Positions 5,826 to 13,237 of a stretch of 17,807 bases of DNA are shown piece after piece. The stretch spans positions 1 to 17,807 of the forward strand of contig DLDA01000013.1 in assembly GCA_002480925.1 (NCBI GenBank), in the 5' to 3' direction. The number at the start of each line of letters is the position of its first letter. Within the stretch, counting starts at the first letter, position 1. The position numbers and the translations under genes were made by a program. This DNA comes from Lachnospiraceae bacterium UBA7784 (GTDB lineage: Bacteria; Bacillota; Clostridia; Lachnospirales; Lachnospiraceae). The notes under the pieces are model-generated. The model was not told the origin of the DNA, did no database searches, and saw nothing but the letters and a program-made list of their open reading frames with translations.

Positions 5826-6288
5826 TTTTTTTCTTTTCCAATCCTGTAAATTTCACATCGTTCATTAGTTCCTTGTCGATCATATCGAGAGTCTCTGTGA
5901 ACTTCTCGAACTCCTCAGGAGACAGGCGGGTTTTTATCCTGTCAGCTATTACCTTTATATAGGCCTCATTGATACGGTTATACTTCAGATACTTGGTGGT
6001 AGGCTCTAAGAAGTAGGTACGCAGGTCTTCCCTGCTCTGGATCTTCTTCAGATATCCCTTCTTGATAAGGCTTGATACCCTGTATGCGGCATTCGATGTA
6101 GAGATATTCATAGCGGCGGCAAACTGGGCCACGGTAGGGTGGTCAAGCGTCGTGATAGCCTCCATACTGAAGGTCTCTACTGTGGTCAGCGTAGCCTCCC
6201 TTTTCTCAAAATGAGAGTAGACCTGCATATAGAAATGAAGTCTGAGCTTGCTGTAAACGTTATGAAGCACTTCTGTTAAATCCAACAT
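5815..6288 (-). CDS. MarR family regulator, probable FabT-type repressor of fatty-acid synthesis
   Basis: A 157-residue MarR/SlyA-type protein. The winged helix-turn-helix covers roughly residues 45-105, with recognition-helix region TVAQFAAAMNISTSNAAYRVSSLIKKGYL and a wing SREDLRTYFLEPT; flanking helices would form the dimer interface. It is divergent from the acpP-fab operon, the position occupied by FabT in streptococci, where this family represses fab genes in response to long-chain acyl-ACP. The FabT role is inferred from family and position. A GAGGA site (complement of 6293-6297) precedes the ATG. Its promoter contains a TTAACTAA box between -35 and -10, the same motif seen in four copies before acpP, suggesting autoregulation. 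Cotranscribed with proB. Confidence 0.85.
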   Translation of the reverse strand: MLDLTEVLHNVYSKLRLHFYMQVYSHFEKREATLTTVETFSMEAITTLDHPTVAQFAAAMNISTSNAAYRVSSLIKKGYLKKIQSREDLRTYFLEPTTKYLKYNRINEAYIKVIADRIKTRLSPEEFEKFTETLDMIDKELMNDVKFTGLEKKKNAK

Positions 6289-6320
6289 AATTTCCTCACT
6301 TACTTTTACTTGTTTTTATC

Positions 6321-6349
6321 ATTCTAGCATTCTTTAGTTAAAATTACAA
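6321..6349 (-). promoter_or_regulatory. Promoter of the MarR-family regulator
   Basis: Read on the reverse strand: TTGTAA (complement of 6344-6349), a 17-base spacer, then TGC-TAGAAT (complement of 6321-6326 plus an upstream TG), an extended -10. The TTAACTAA box lies within the spacer, so a bound repressor would block RNA polymerase. Confidence 0.6.
6334..6341. promoter_or_regulatory. Single TTAGTTAA box in the marR-type promoter
   Basis: TTAGTTAA (TTAACTAA on the other strand) between the -35 and -10 of the regulator promoter. It matches the TTAGNNAA boxes before acpP. Likely operator for the MarR-family protein; inferred from position and sequence likeness. Confidence 0.5.
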
Positions 6350-6362
6350 AAGAAATTTTTTC

Positions 6363-6391
6363 TTGACATACAATAAATTATAGTATATATT
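6363..6391 (+). promoter_or_regulatory. Sigma-A promoter of the acpP-fab operon
   Basis: A perfect -35, TTGACA (6363-6368), 17 bases, then TATATT (6386-6391). The expected start is near 6398, which puts the four phased TTAGNNAA boxes immediately downstream, in the early transcribed region. Confidence 0.85.
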
Positions 6392-6400
6392 AAAACTGCT

Positions 6401-6453
6401 TTAGTCAAGTGCAATTTAGCTAATTATTATTTAGCTATACCTGACTTAGCTAA
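6401..6453 (+). promoter_or_regulatory. Array of four TTAGNNAA boxes at 15-bp intervals
   Basis: TTAGTCAA (6401-6408), TTAGCTAA (6416-6423), TTAGCTAT (6431-6438) and TTAGCTAA (6446-6453) begin exactly 15 bases apart. TTAGCTAA is itself a perfect palindrome, so neighbouring boxes also form larger inverted repeats. Lying just after the acpP promoter, they look like a multi-site operator, most likely for the divergent MarR-family protein. Confidence 0.7.
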
Positions 6454-6485
6454 AAAGAATTGATACAGTCTGAAAGGAGATAAAA

Positions 6486-6713
6486 ATGGATTTCGAGAAG
6501 TTACAGGAGATTATCGCAGACGAGCTTGATGTAGACAAGGATGAGGTAAAGCCAGAGGCAAAGCTTATTGATGACCTTGGTGCAGACTCACTTTCTATTG
6601 TTGAGCTTCAGATGACCATCGAGGATGAGAGCGGAGTCAAGATCCCTGAGGAGGACGTACAGAAGCTTGTTACGGTTCAGGATATCTTTGACGAGATCAA
6701 AAAGGCAGAATAA
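6486..6713 (+). CDS. acpP: Acyl carrier protein
   Basis: A 75-residue acidic helical protein that carries growing acyl chains on a phosphopantetheine arm. The attachment site is Ser35 in the classic DDLGADSLSIVEL block, followed by helix II/III features (EDESGVKIPEED, TVQDIFDEIKKAE). AAAGGAGA lies 6 bases before the ATG. First gene of the fatty-acid operon, directly behind promoter and operator array. Its TAA overlaps the accD ATG by one base (TAATG) and there is no terminator or processing hairpin between them, so this usually very abundant protein shares one message with the rest of the operon. Confidence 0.98.
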   Translation: MDFEKLQEIIADELDVDKDEVKPEAKLIDDLGADSLSIVELQMTIEDESGVKIPEEDVQKLVTVQDIFDEIKKAE

Positions 6714-7522
6714 TGGATATAGAAACAGATCCTTTCATAATGTGCAAGGGCTGTCACAGAAGATCGAGAAAGAGCCAGTGGGAGAGCCACTACTATACCT
6801 GTCCGGTTTGCGGAAAGCTTAAGAATATTTCCGCACCATACAGGCTTTCTATTATTCTTGACAGCGGAAGCATGAAGGTAGCAAATACGGGGATTTCATC
6901 GGATGATCCGCTTGATTTCCCCGGATACAGGGGAAAGCTTAAGGAGGCAGAGGAAAAGACCGGCCTTAAGGAGACAGCTGTTACAGCAGTTGGCAAGATT
7001 TCAGGAGTGAAGTCTGTTGTGATAGTCTTAGACAGCAGATTCTTCATGGGCTCTATGAGTCAGGCCTGTGGTGAGAAGATCACAAGGGCCATAGAATATG
7101 CAGGAAGACACAAGCTTCCGCTTATAATTTTCTCGGCATCTGGTGGTGCCAGGATGCAGGAGGGTATGTTCTCTCTCTGGCAAATGGCAAAGACTGCCGA
7201 TGCAGTAGAGCAGTTCTCAAGAGACGGAGGCCTTTACATAAGCGTGCTTACCCATCCTACTACAGGCGGGGTTACTGCGTCATTTGCGACGCTTGGTGAT
7301 ATCACATTAGCAGAGCCAGGAGCACTTATAGGCTTTGCAGGCCCCAGGGTCATAGAGCAGACTATTGGAAAGAAGCTTCCAAAAGGGTTTCAGAGGGCTG
7401 AGTATCTTTATGAGCATGGCTTTATAGACGCGATTGTTCCGAGAGATGAGCTTAAGGCCACTATCACAAGGATCCTGATGCTTCATGGGTTTAAGACAGC
7501 AGGAGGGTCCAATGGTAGATAA
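6713..7522 (+). CDS. accD: Acetyl-CoA carboxylase carboxyltransferase, beta subunit
   Basis: A 269-residue protein with an N-terminal zinc ribbon, Cys11-x2-Cys14 and Cys30-x2-Cys33, followed by a crotonase-fold carboxyltransferase domain containing FSASGGARMQEG, HPTTGGVTASFATLGD and GFAGPRVIEQT. With AccA it transfers the carboxyl group from biotin on the carrier protein to acetyl-CoA, giving malonyl-CoA. Length is close to the usual 280 or so. Translation probably re-initiates from acpP (one-base overlap), as the local ribosome site is weak. The gene overlaps accA by 11 bases. Neither accB nor accC is present in the cluster. Confidence 0.97.
   Translation: MDIETDPFIMCKGCHRRSRKSQWESHYYTCPVCGKLKNISAPYRLSIILDSGSMKVANTGISSDDPLDFPGYRGKLKEAEEKTGLKETAVTAVGKISGVKSVVIVLDSRFFMGSMSQACGEKITRAIEYAGRHKLPLIIFSASGGARMQEGMFSLWQMAKTADAVEQFSRDGGLYISVLTHPTTGGVTASFATLGDITLAEPGALIGFAGPRVIEQTIGKKLPKGFQRAEYLYEHGFIDAIVPRDELKATITRILMLHGFKTAGGSNGR
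7501..7507 (+). promoter_or_regulatory. Ribosome binding site fixing the accA start
   Basis: AGGAGGG ends 4 bases before ATG 7512. It supports that start over the upstream in-frame ATG at 7485, which has no such site. Confidence 0.75.
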
Positions 7523-8465
7523 GATTCTGGAGCTTGTTTCAAAGACCGATCAGCAGATAGCCGAGGCCAAGCAGGCTCTTACCGAGCTGAACGGAGATGC
7601 AGTAGGGCAGGAATACTATGACAAGCAGGATGAGCTAAGACACCTTGAGGGCTTGAGAAGCGATCTTCTCGAGCAATGCAGGGATCTTGAGCCTGAGGAT
7701 CATGTTTATATAGCAAGATTTTCAGGCAGACCTCATATTACTGACTTTATCGATGCCCTTTTTACAGATTTCTTTGAAATAAGAGGCGATCATCTCTATG
7801 ATAATGATGAGGCCATCTACGGCGGTATAGCCTTATATCACGGGATGCCTGTTACGGTATTAGGCCACAGGAAGGGAAAGAACCTCGAGGAAAACATGAG
7901 ATGCCGTTTCGGTATGCCTTCTCCGGAAGGATACAGGAAGGCCATGAGTATGTTTAGTGAGGCAGAGAAATTCAACCGACCTGTAATCACATTTATAGAT
8001 ACACCTGGAGCGTATCCGGGTATGGAGGCAGAGGCTCATGGACAGGGAGAGGCTATAGCCAGATCACTGGCCATGATGAGCCATCTGAAGGTCCCGGTGA
8101 TTTCTGTAGTCACAGGAGAGGGCAATTCAGGAGGAGCTCTGGCTCTTTCTGTTGCAAACCGTCTCCTTATGCTTGAGTATGCAGTATACTCAGTGCTTTC
8201 ACCAGAGGGCTTCTGCTCTATCCTCTTCAAGGATACGTCCAGAAAGAAGGAGGCCTGCTCACTTATGCATCTGACGGCAGACGATATGTATAAGGACAAG
8301 ATGGCAGACGAGATAATAGCTGAGCCTGCAGGCGGAGCATCATCTGATCCGGTAAGCGTATATGATGCGCTTGACAAGGCGATCGAAAGGAATTTAAAGG
8401 AGCTTGTCAGGATGTCTCCAAGGGAGCTTGTTGCCGACAGACATCGTAAGTTCAGAAAAATATGA
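7512..8465 (+). CDS. accA: Acetyl-CoA carboxylase carboxyltransferase, alpha subunit
   Basis: A 317-residue protein, the usual length for AccA. An N-terminal helical region (about 1-65, MVDKILELVSKTDQQIAEAK..) precedes the carboxyltransferase fold with FIDALFTDFFEIRGDH, TVLGHRKGKNLEENMRCRFGMPSPEGYRKA, FIDTPGAYPGMEAEAHGQGEAIARSL and GEGNSGGALAL, all characteristic AccA blocks. It forms the A2D2 carboxyltransferase with AccD, encoded just upstream. Its TGA overlaps the fabH ATG as ATGA. A 9-codon upstream extension to ATG 7485 is possible but less likely because of the ribosome site at 7501-7507. Confidence 0.97.
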   Translation: MVDKILELVSKTDQQIAEAKQALTELNGDAVGQEYYDKQDELRHLEGLRSDLLEQCRDLEPEDHVYIARFSGRPHITDFIDALFTDFFEIRGDHLYDNDEAIYGGIALYHGMPVTVLGHRKGKNLEENMRCRFGMPSPEGYRKAMSMFSEAEKFNRPVITFIDTPGAYPGMEAEAHGQGEAIARSLAMMSHLKVPVISVVTGEGNSGGALALSVANRLLMLEYAVYSVLSPEGFCSILFKDTSRKKEACSLMHLTADDMYKDKMADEIIAEPAGGASSDPVSVYDALDKAIERNLKELVRMSPRELVADRHRKFRKI

Positions 8466-9409
8466 TTATGAAATCAGTTCAGATAATATCCACAGGTCTA
8501 TCTCTTCCTTCAAGGGCTGTCACAAACGATGATCTGGCTGCCATTGAAGATACGAACGACGAATGGATAGTCAAAAGAACAGGCATCAGGGAGAGGCGCT
8601 TTACCGAGGGGGAAGAGAGCGCCAACTCCCTTGCTTTACGGGCAGCAGAAAGGGCACTAAAGAAGTCCGGGATAGACAGGAAGAAGATCGGTCTTGTTAT
8701 AGTAGCCACGCTTTCAGGAGATTATTCCACTCCGTCTGTTGCTTCCCAGCTGCAGCAAGCCTTAGGGCTCGATAAGGATATCCCTTATTTTGATATTAAT
8801 GCAGCCTGTTCAGGCTTTCCCTACGCTATAGAGACCGCCAGATCATTTCTGTATGCAAATCCGGAAAGACCCTATGCTCTTGTCACAGGTGTCGAGGAGC
8901 TTTCAAAGCTTCTTGATATGACTGACAGATCTACGAATATACTGTTTGGTGATGGAGCCGGAGCCGTTGTGATAAGGCTTGTCGAAGGAAGCTATGCATC
9001 AGTTTTAGGAGCCCAAAGCTCACTAGCCATAAACTGCATGGGAGCCAAGTCAGACAGCTCATATATAAGGATGGACGGTAAGGAGGTATTCAGATTCGCA
9101 GTAAGGATACTTCCCCATATGATAAACACGACTCTTGAAAAGGCAGGAATGACCTACGATCAGATAGACTGGTTCGTCTGTCACCAGGCCAACAAGAGGA
9201 TAATCGATCACGTTGTAAGGGCCATGAAGCTTCCCGGAGAAAAATTCTACTGTAATATAGACAGGATAGGAAATACCTCAGGAGCCTCTATCCCTATCTG
9301 CATAGCAGAGATGGAGGAGAAGGGACTTTTGCATAGCGGCGAGAAACTGCTTCTCTTAGGATTTGGAAGCGGACTTACCTGGGGGAGCTGCATAGTTAGT
9401 TATAGATAA
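8462..9409 (+). CDS. fabH: Beta-ketoacyl-ACP synthase III
   Basis: A 315-residue thiolase-fold enzyme that condenses an acyl-CoA primer with malonyl-ACP to start each chain. The catalytic triad is visible: Cys116 in NAACSGFPYAIETA, His241 in CHQANKRIIDHV and Asn271 in GNTSGASIP. The N-terminus carries the usual DEWIVKRTGIRERRF (residues 33-47, CoA binding), and the C-terminus ends GFGSGLTWGSCIV. The first ATG (8462) overlaps the accA stop by four bases; a second ATG two codons later is also possible. Primer preference (acetyl or branched) cannot be told from the motifs. It is followed by a 16-base gap before fabK. Confidence 0.97.
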   Translation: MIMKSVQIISTGLSLPSRAVTNDDLAAIEDTNDEWIVKRTGIRERRFTEGEESANSLALRAAERALKKSGIDRKKIGLVIVATLSGDYSTPSVASQLQQALGLDKDIPYFDINAACSGFPYAIETARSFLYANPERPYALVTGVEELSKLLDMTDRSTNILFGDGAGAVVIRLVEGSYASVLGAQSSLAINCMGAKSDSSYIRMDGKEVFRFAVRILPHMINTTLEKAGMTYDQIDWFVCHQANKRIIDHVVRAMKLPGEKFYCNIDRIGNTSGASIPICIAEMEEKGLLHSGEKLLLLGFGSGLTWGSCIVSYR

Positions 9410-9425
9410 GCGCAGAAAGGGCATT

Positions 9426-10334
9426 ATGGATTTAAGAGATCTTACGGGGACAGAGTTCCCGCTTATTCAGGGCGGAATGGCAAATATAGCAGATGGAAGC
9501 TTTGCAGCCGCCGTATCAAACGCCGGAGGACTGGGACTTATTGCCTCAGGAGGATTCAGCGCTGACCGTATCAGAGAGGAGATCAGTATAGCGAAGGAAA
9601 AAACAGATAAGCCATTCGGAGTGAATCTGATGCTTATGCATCCACAGATCGAGGAAATTGCTGATATCGTTATTAAGACAGGCGTAAGCTTCGTTACGAC
9701 CGGTGCAGGAAATCCTGGAAGATTCATGAAAAAATGGAAGGAAGCAGGGATAAAGGTCTTCCCTGTTGTGGCTTCATCTACTCTTGCTATCCTGATGGAG
9801 CGTGATGGGGCTGATGCAGTGATAGCCGAGGGATGCGAAAGCGGAGGACATATAGGAGAGATGACTACTATGACTCTGGTGCCTCAGGTCTGCGACGCAG
9901 TAAATATCCCTGTTATAGCAGCAGGCGGTATAGGAGACCACAGACAGTTTAAGGCAGCAATGGATCTCGGTGCCTGCGGAGTACAGGTGGGTACGGCTCT
10001 TTTATGCTCAGAGGAGTGTCCTATCCATCCAGCTTACAAGGAGGCCATAGTAAAGGCAAAAGGCACTGATGCAGTAGTCACAGGACGCATAGGCGGAGTC
10101 CCTGTAAGAGTACTTAAGAACAGGATGACAAGGGAGTACATAAAGAGCGAGAAGGCAGGAGCTTCCTTGGAGGAGCTTGAAAAGTTTACACTTGGGAGCT
10201 TAAGAAGAGCAGTTTTTGACGGAGATACAAAGACCGGAAGCCTGATGGCAGGACAGACAGCAGGACAGGTGAAGGCTATAAGACCTTTAAGGGAAATAAT
10301 CGAGGATATTTGCACAGGGAGGCAGAAGAATTGA
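9426..10334 (+). CDS. fabK: Enoyl-ACP reductase II (FMN-dependent)
   Basis: A 302-residue TIM-barrel flavoprotein of the FabK/nitronate monooxygenase superfamily, performing the last reduction of each elongation cycle with NAD(P)H and FMN. Features: PLIQGGMANIADGSFAAAVSNAGGLGLIASGG (12-43), FGVNLMLMHP (64-73), the FabK-characteristic EGCESGGHIG with His142, and the phosphate-binding PVIAAGGIGD (162-171). The NMO-like relatives share the fold, but position inside the fab operon and the SGGHIG motif favour FabK. FabK enzymes are insensitive to triclosan, unlike FabI. AGAAAGGG precedes the ATG. It overlaps fabD by four bases. Confidence 0.96.
   Translation: MDLRDLTGTEFPLIQGGMANIADGSFAAAVSNAGGLGLIASGGFSADRIREEISIAKEKTDKPFGVNLMLMHPQIEEIADIVIKTGVSFVTTGAGNPGRFMKKWKEAGIKVFPVVASSTLAILMERDGADAVIAEGCESGGHIGEMTTMTLVPQVCDAVNIPVIAAGGIGDHRQFKAAMDLGACGVQVGTALLCSEECPIHPAYKEAIVKAKGTDAVVTGRIGGVPVRVLKNRMTREYIKSEKAGASLEELEKFTLGSLRRAVFDGDTKTGSLMAGQTAGQVKAIRPLREIIEDICTGRQKN
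10317..10322 (+). promoter_or_regulatory. Ribosome binding site fixing a TTG start for fabD
   Basis: GGGAGG stands 8 bases before TTG 10331, whose product begins MKRAFLYAGQGAQ as FabD proteins do. The alternative TTG at 10310 has no site at the right distance. Confidence 0.7.
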
Positions 10335-11263
10335 AGAGAGCTTTTTTATATGCCGGACAGGGAGCACAGAAGACAGGAATGGGAAAGGATCTCTATCAGA
10401 CCTACCCGGCCTTTAAGGCTGTCTATGATCTGGCAGATTCGATAAAGCCAGGACTTTGTGATGTGATCTTTAACAACGAGAATGAGGCGCTTACAGATAC
10501 AGAGAATACCCAGCCGGCTCTTTGTGCATTTGCCACTGGCATCACAAAGATTCTTGAGGAAAAGGAGATATTCCCTGAGGCGGTTCTTGGACTTTCTCTT
10601 GGAGAATACTCAGCTCTTATGGGAGCAGGAGTGTTTTCTCCTGAGGCAGTACTTAAAGCAACATCATTTCGCGGAAGGAAAATGAAGGAGGCCGGAGCCG
10701 GCGGTGACTGGGGAATGTCAGCCATAGTAGGGATGGATAAGGATTCTATAGAAAAGGCTGCCTCGGAGGCTGGCTGCTATCCGACCAATTTCAACTGTCC
10801 CGGACAGGTCGTTATCTCAGGAAAGAGGGAAAGCGTAGATAAGGCCGGCCAGCTTCTAAAGGAAGCCGGAGCAAAGAGAGTGATACCGCTTATGGTCAGC
10901 GGACCCTTCCATACTCCATATATGAAGCCGGCCGGAGATGCCCTTAAGGAATTCCTTCCTGGCATCGAGATGGCTCCGGCAAGATGCAGGGTTATTTTTA
11001 ATGCTACAGGAGATGATGGAGAGGTCACTCCTCTTGTCAATCAGAAGGATAAGATAATAGATCTTCTGGTACGTCAGGTAAAAAGCCCTGTTCTTATGGA
11101 AAAGAGCCTCTGCCTTCTTCTATCTGAGGGCTTTGACGAATTTATAGAGATAGGTCCTGGAAAGACACTGAGCGGATTTGTGAAAAAATGCGCAAAGGCA
11201 ATGGACATAAAGGATATCAGTATAAAGAGCTTGAATACCGTGGAGGATATAGAAGACTTATGA
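10331..11263 (+). CDS. fabD: Malonyl-CoA:ACP transacylase
   Basis: A 310-residue acyltransferase that moves malonyl from CoA to ACP. Ser89 sits in the nucleophile elbow GLSLGEYSA, Arg114 in SFRGRKMKEA binds the malonyl carboxylate, and His194 in SGPFHTPYM completes the dyad; the oxyanion-loop glutamine region is YAGQGAQKTGMG at the N-terminus. The start is TTG 10331, which overlaps the fabK stop as TTGA and is well placed after GGGAGG. Its TGA overlaps the fabG ATG by four bases. The C-terminus IEIGPGKTLSGFVKK is the expected terminal motif. Confidence 0.96.
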   Translation: MKRAFLYAGQGAQKTGMGKDLYQTYPAFKAVYDLADSIKPGLCDVIFNNENEALTDTENTQPALCAFATGITKILEEKEIFPEAVLGLSLGEYSALMGAGVFSPEAVLKATSFRGRKMKEAGAGGDWGMSAIVGMDKDSIEKAASEAGCYPTNFNCPGQVVISGKRESVDKAGQLLKEAGAKRVIPLMVSGPFHTPYMKPAGDALKEFLPGIEMAPARCRVIFNATGDDGEVTPLVNQKDKIIDLLVRQVKSPVLMEKSLCLLLSEGFDEFIEIGPGKTLSGFVKKCAKAMDIKDISIKSLNTVEDIEDL

Positions 11264-11976
11264 GTACAGCCCTGATCACAGGAGCAAGCGGTGGTATTGG
11301 ACAGGCCATCGCAGAGGAATTTGCGAAAAGAGGAAACAGGCTTGTCCTTCACTGTCATAAAAATACAGACAGACTGGAGGAGATTGCATCATCCCTTGTG
11401 GAAAAAGGATATGAGACTCCTCTTATAGTAGCAGGAGACCTAAGCGAAGCCGAAACGGCTGAGCGAATAGCAAAGGAAGCAGGTCAGGTGGATGTGCTTA
11501 TAAACAATGCTGGAATTACAAGAGATGGCCTTCTTATCTCCATGAAGGAGAAGGACTTCGATGATGTGATAGCATCCGACTTGAAGAGCGTCTATCTGAT
11601 GTCAAAGGCCTGCATCCGTCCTATGATAAAGAAAAGATACGGCAGGATCATAAATATCACCAGTGTAAGCGGTATATACGGGAATGCCGGACAGGCCAAC
11701 TATGCGGCGGCAAAGGCCGGTATCATAGGTTTTTCCAAGTCGCTTGCCAAGGAAGTCGCATCGAGAAACATAACGGTAAACTGTATTGCTCCAGGCATGG
11801 TAGATACAGAGATGACAAGGGCTATAAGTGACTTAGCAAAGGAAAAACTCCTGGAACAGATCCCGATGAAAAGGATGGCATCTCCATGCGAGATAGCATA
11901 TATCGCGGCTATGCTTGCAGACGAGAGGGCTTCATATATTACAGGCGCCGTGATCGAAGTAAACGGCGGAATGTGA
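11260..11976 (+). CDS. fabG: 3-oxoacyl-ACP reductase
   Basis: A 238-residue short-chain dehydrogenase/reductase that reduces beta-ketoacyl-ACP with NADPH. TGASGGIG (7-14) is the cofactor glycine motif, NNAGITRDGLL (82-92) the structural Rossmann motif, and Ser135, Tyr148 and Lys152 are the catalytic residues in NITSVSGIYGNAGQANYAAAKAG. The fourth tetrad position, normally Asn (NL.SVF), is Asp107 here (SDLKSVY). The start ATG 11260 overlaps the fabD stop by ATGA; the open frame extends 24 codons upstream, but that part overlaps fabD and lacks FabG similarity. The C-terminus GAVIEVNGGM is typical. A gap of 7 bases leads to fabF. Confidence 0.96.
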   Translation: MSTALITGASGGIGQAIAEEFAKRGNRLVLHCHKNTDRLEEIASSLVEKGYETPLIVAGDLSEAETAERIAKEAGQVDVLINNAGITRDGLLISMKEKDFDDVIASDLKSVYLMSKACIRPMIKKRYGRIINITSVSGIYGNAGQANYAAAKAGIIGFSKSLAKEVASRNITVNCIAPGMVDTEMTRAISDLAKEKLLEQIPMKRMASPCEIAYIAAMLADERASYITGAVIEVNGGM

Positions 11977-11983
11977 GGATTGG

Positions 11984-13237
11984 ATGGATAGAAGAAGAGT
12001 TGTTGTAACCGGACTTGGAACAGTCAATCCCTGTGGCCTTTCGGTCAGGGAAAGCTTTGACAATATAAAGGCAGGAAGGGTAGGGATAGCTCCTATAAGT
12101 GCCTTTCAGATAGAGGATTTTTCTATAAAGCTTGCCGGACAGGTAAAGGGATTCGATCCTCTAAAGTATATGGCAAAAAAGGATTCGCGTCATATGGACC
12201 GCTTCACCCAGTTTGCCATTGCAGCAGCCACAGAGGCACTGACTGAGGCAGGACTTGTCAGTGAGGATGGAAAGCTTATTGGCGAAGTTAATGCAAAGAG
12301 ATTCGGAACAGATATCTCCTGCGGTATAGGTGGACTTCCGACTATAGAGGATCAGCATATAAGGGGCATGGAGAAGGGCTTTGAAAGAGTTTCTCCATTC
12401 TTTATCCCTATGTCCATATCAAATATGGCAGCAGGCCAGACAGCTATCAGATTCGGTCTTAAGGGAATGGCTACCTGCCCTGTTACTGCCTGTGCAGGCG
12501 GGACCAATGCGATTGGTGACAGCTTCCATATGATAAGGGATGGTTATCAGGATCTGATGCTTGCAGGAGGAACAGAGAGCTGTATTACCCCTCTTGCTGT
12601 AGGAGGCTTCTCCAATATGGGAGCCCTTACAAAGTCAGATGACCCATCACATGCTTCAACACCGTTTGATGTAAACAGGAGCGGCTTCGTAATAGGTGAG
12701 GGCTGCGGACTTATAGTCCTTGAGGAATACGAGCATGCAAAAAGAAGAGGCGCCCATATCATCTGTGAGATAAAGGGATACGGAGCAAACTGCGACGCAT
12801 ATCATATCACATCTCCTGATCCTTCGGCTGAGGGAGCTTCTGATGTGTTTACGCTTGCGGTAAATGATGCAGGAATGAAGACAGATGATATTGATTATAT
12901 CAATGCTCATGGTACATCTACCCATATAAATGACGCAGTTGAGACAAAGGCCATCCACATGGCTTTTGGCGATCATGCAAAGGATATGAAGATATCGTCC
13001 ACAAAGTCTATGACAGGTCATCTGCTTGGCGGAGCCGGTGGCGTTGAGGCTGTTTTTCTGGCAAAGACAATAGAGGAGGGCTTCATCCCGCCTACTGCAA
13101 ATCTAAGGGAGGCTGACCCTGAGTGTGATCTCGACTATGTCCCTTGCAGGGGAGTAGAAGCAGATGTAAAGGCAGGAATAAGCGATTCCTTAGGCTTTGG
13201 CGGCCATAATGCAGCCATACTTATGACTAAGATCTGA
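11984..13237 (+). CDS. fabF: Beta-ketoacyl-ACP synthase II
   Basis: A 417-residue condensing enzyme that extends acyl-ACP with malonyl-ACP. The Cys-His-His triad is Cys170 in VTACAGGTNAIG, His309 in INAHGTSTHINDAVE and His346 in STKSMTGHLLGGAGG. Other typical stretches are RRVVVTGLGTVNPCG at the N-terminus, PFDVNRSGFVIGEGCG (227-242) and SLGFGGHNAAI near the C-terminus. AGGAT lies a few bases before the ATG. The TGA overlaps the fabZ ATG by one base. It is the only elongating condensing enzyme here; no FabB, FabM or FabN gene for unsaturated fatty-acid formation is in the window. Confidence 0.97.
   Translation: MDRRRVVVTGLGTVNPCGLSVRESFDNIKAGRVGIAPISAFQIEDFSIKLAGQVKGFDPLKYMAKKDSRHMDRFTQFAIAAATEALTEAGLVSEDGKLIGEVNAKRFGTDISCGIGGLPTIEDQHIRGMEKGFERVSPFFIPMSISNMAAGQTAIRFGLKGMATCPVTACAGGTNAIGDSFHMIRDGYQDLMLAGGTESCITPLAVGGFSNMGALTKSDDPSHASTPFDVNRSGFVIGEGCGLIVLEEYEHAKRRGAHIICEIKGYGANCDAYHITSPDPSAEGASDVFTLAVNDAGMKTDDIDYINAHGTSTHINDAVETKAIHMAFGDHAKDMKISSTKSMTGHLLGGAGGVEAVFLAKTIEEGFIPPTANLREADPECDLDYVPCRGVEADVKAGISDSLGFGGHNAAILMTKI

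Noticed and set aside
6289..6485. FapR-type operator before acpP
   Set aside because: The long TTAGTACC..GGTACTAA-like palindrome is not present; the boxes are short TTAGNNAA units and the linked regulator is MarR-type.
11188..11259. 24-codon upstream extension of fabG
   Set aside because: Runs inside the fabD coding end; FabG proteins begin just before the TGASGGIG motif, and ATG 11260 gives a standard ATGA overlap.
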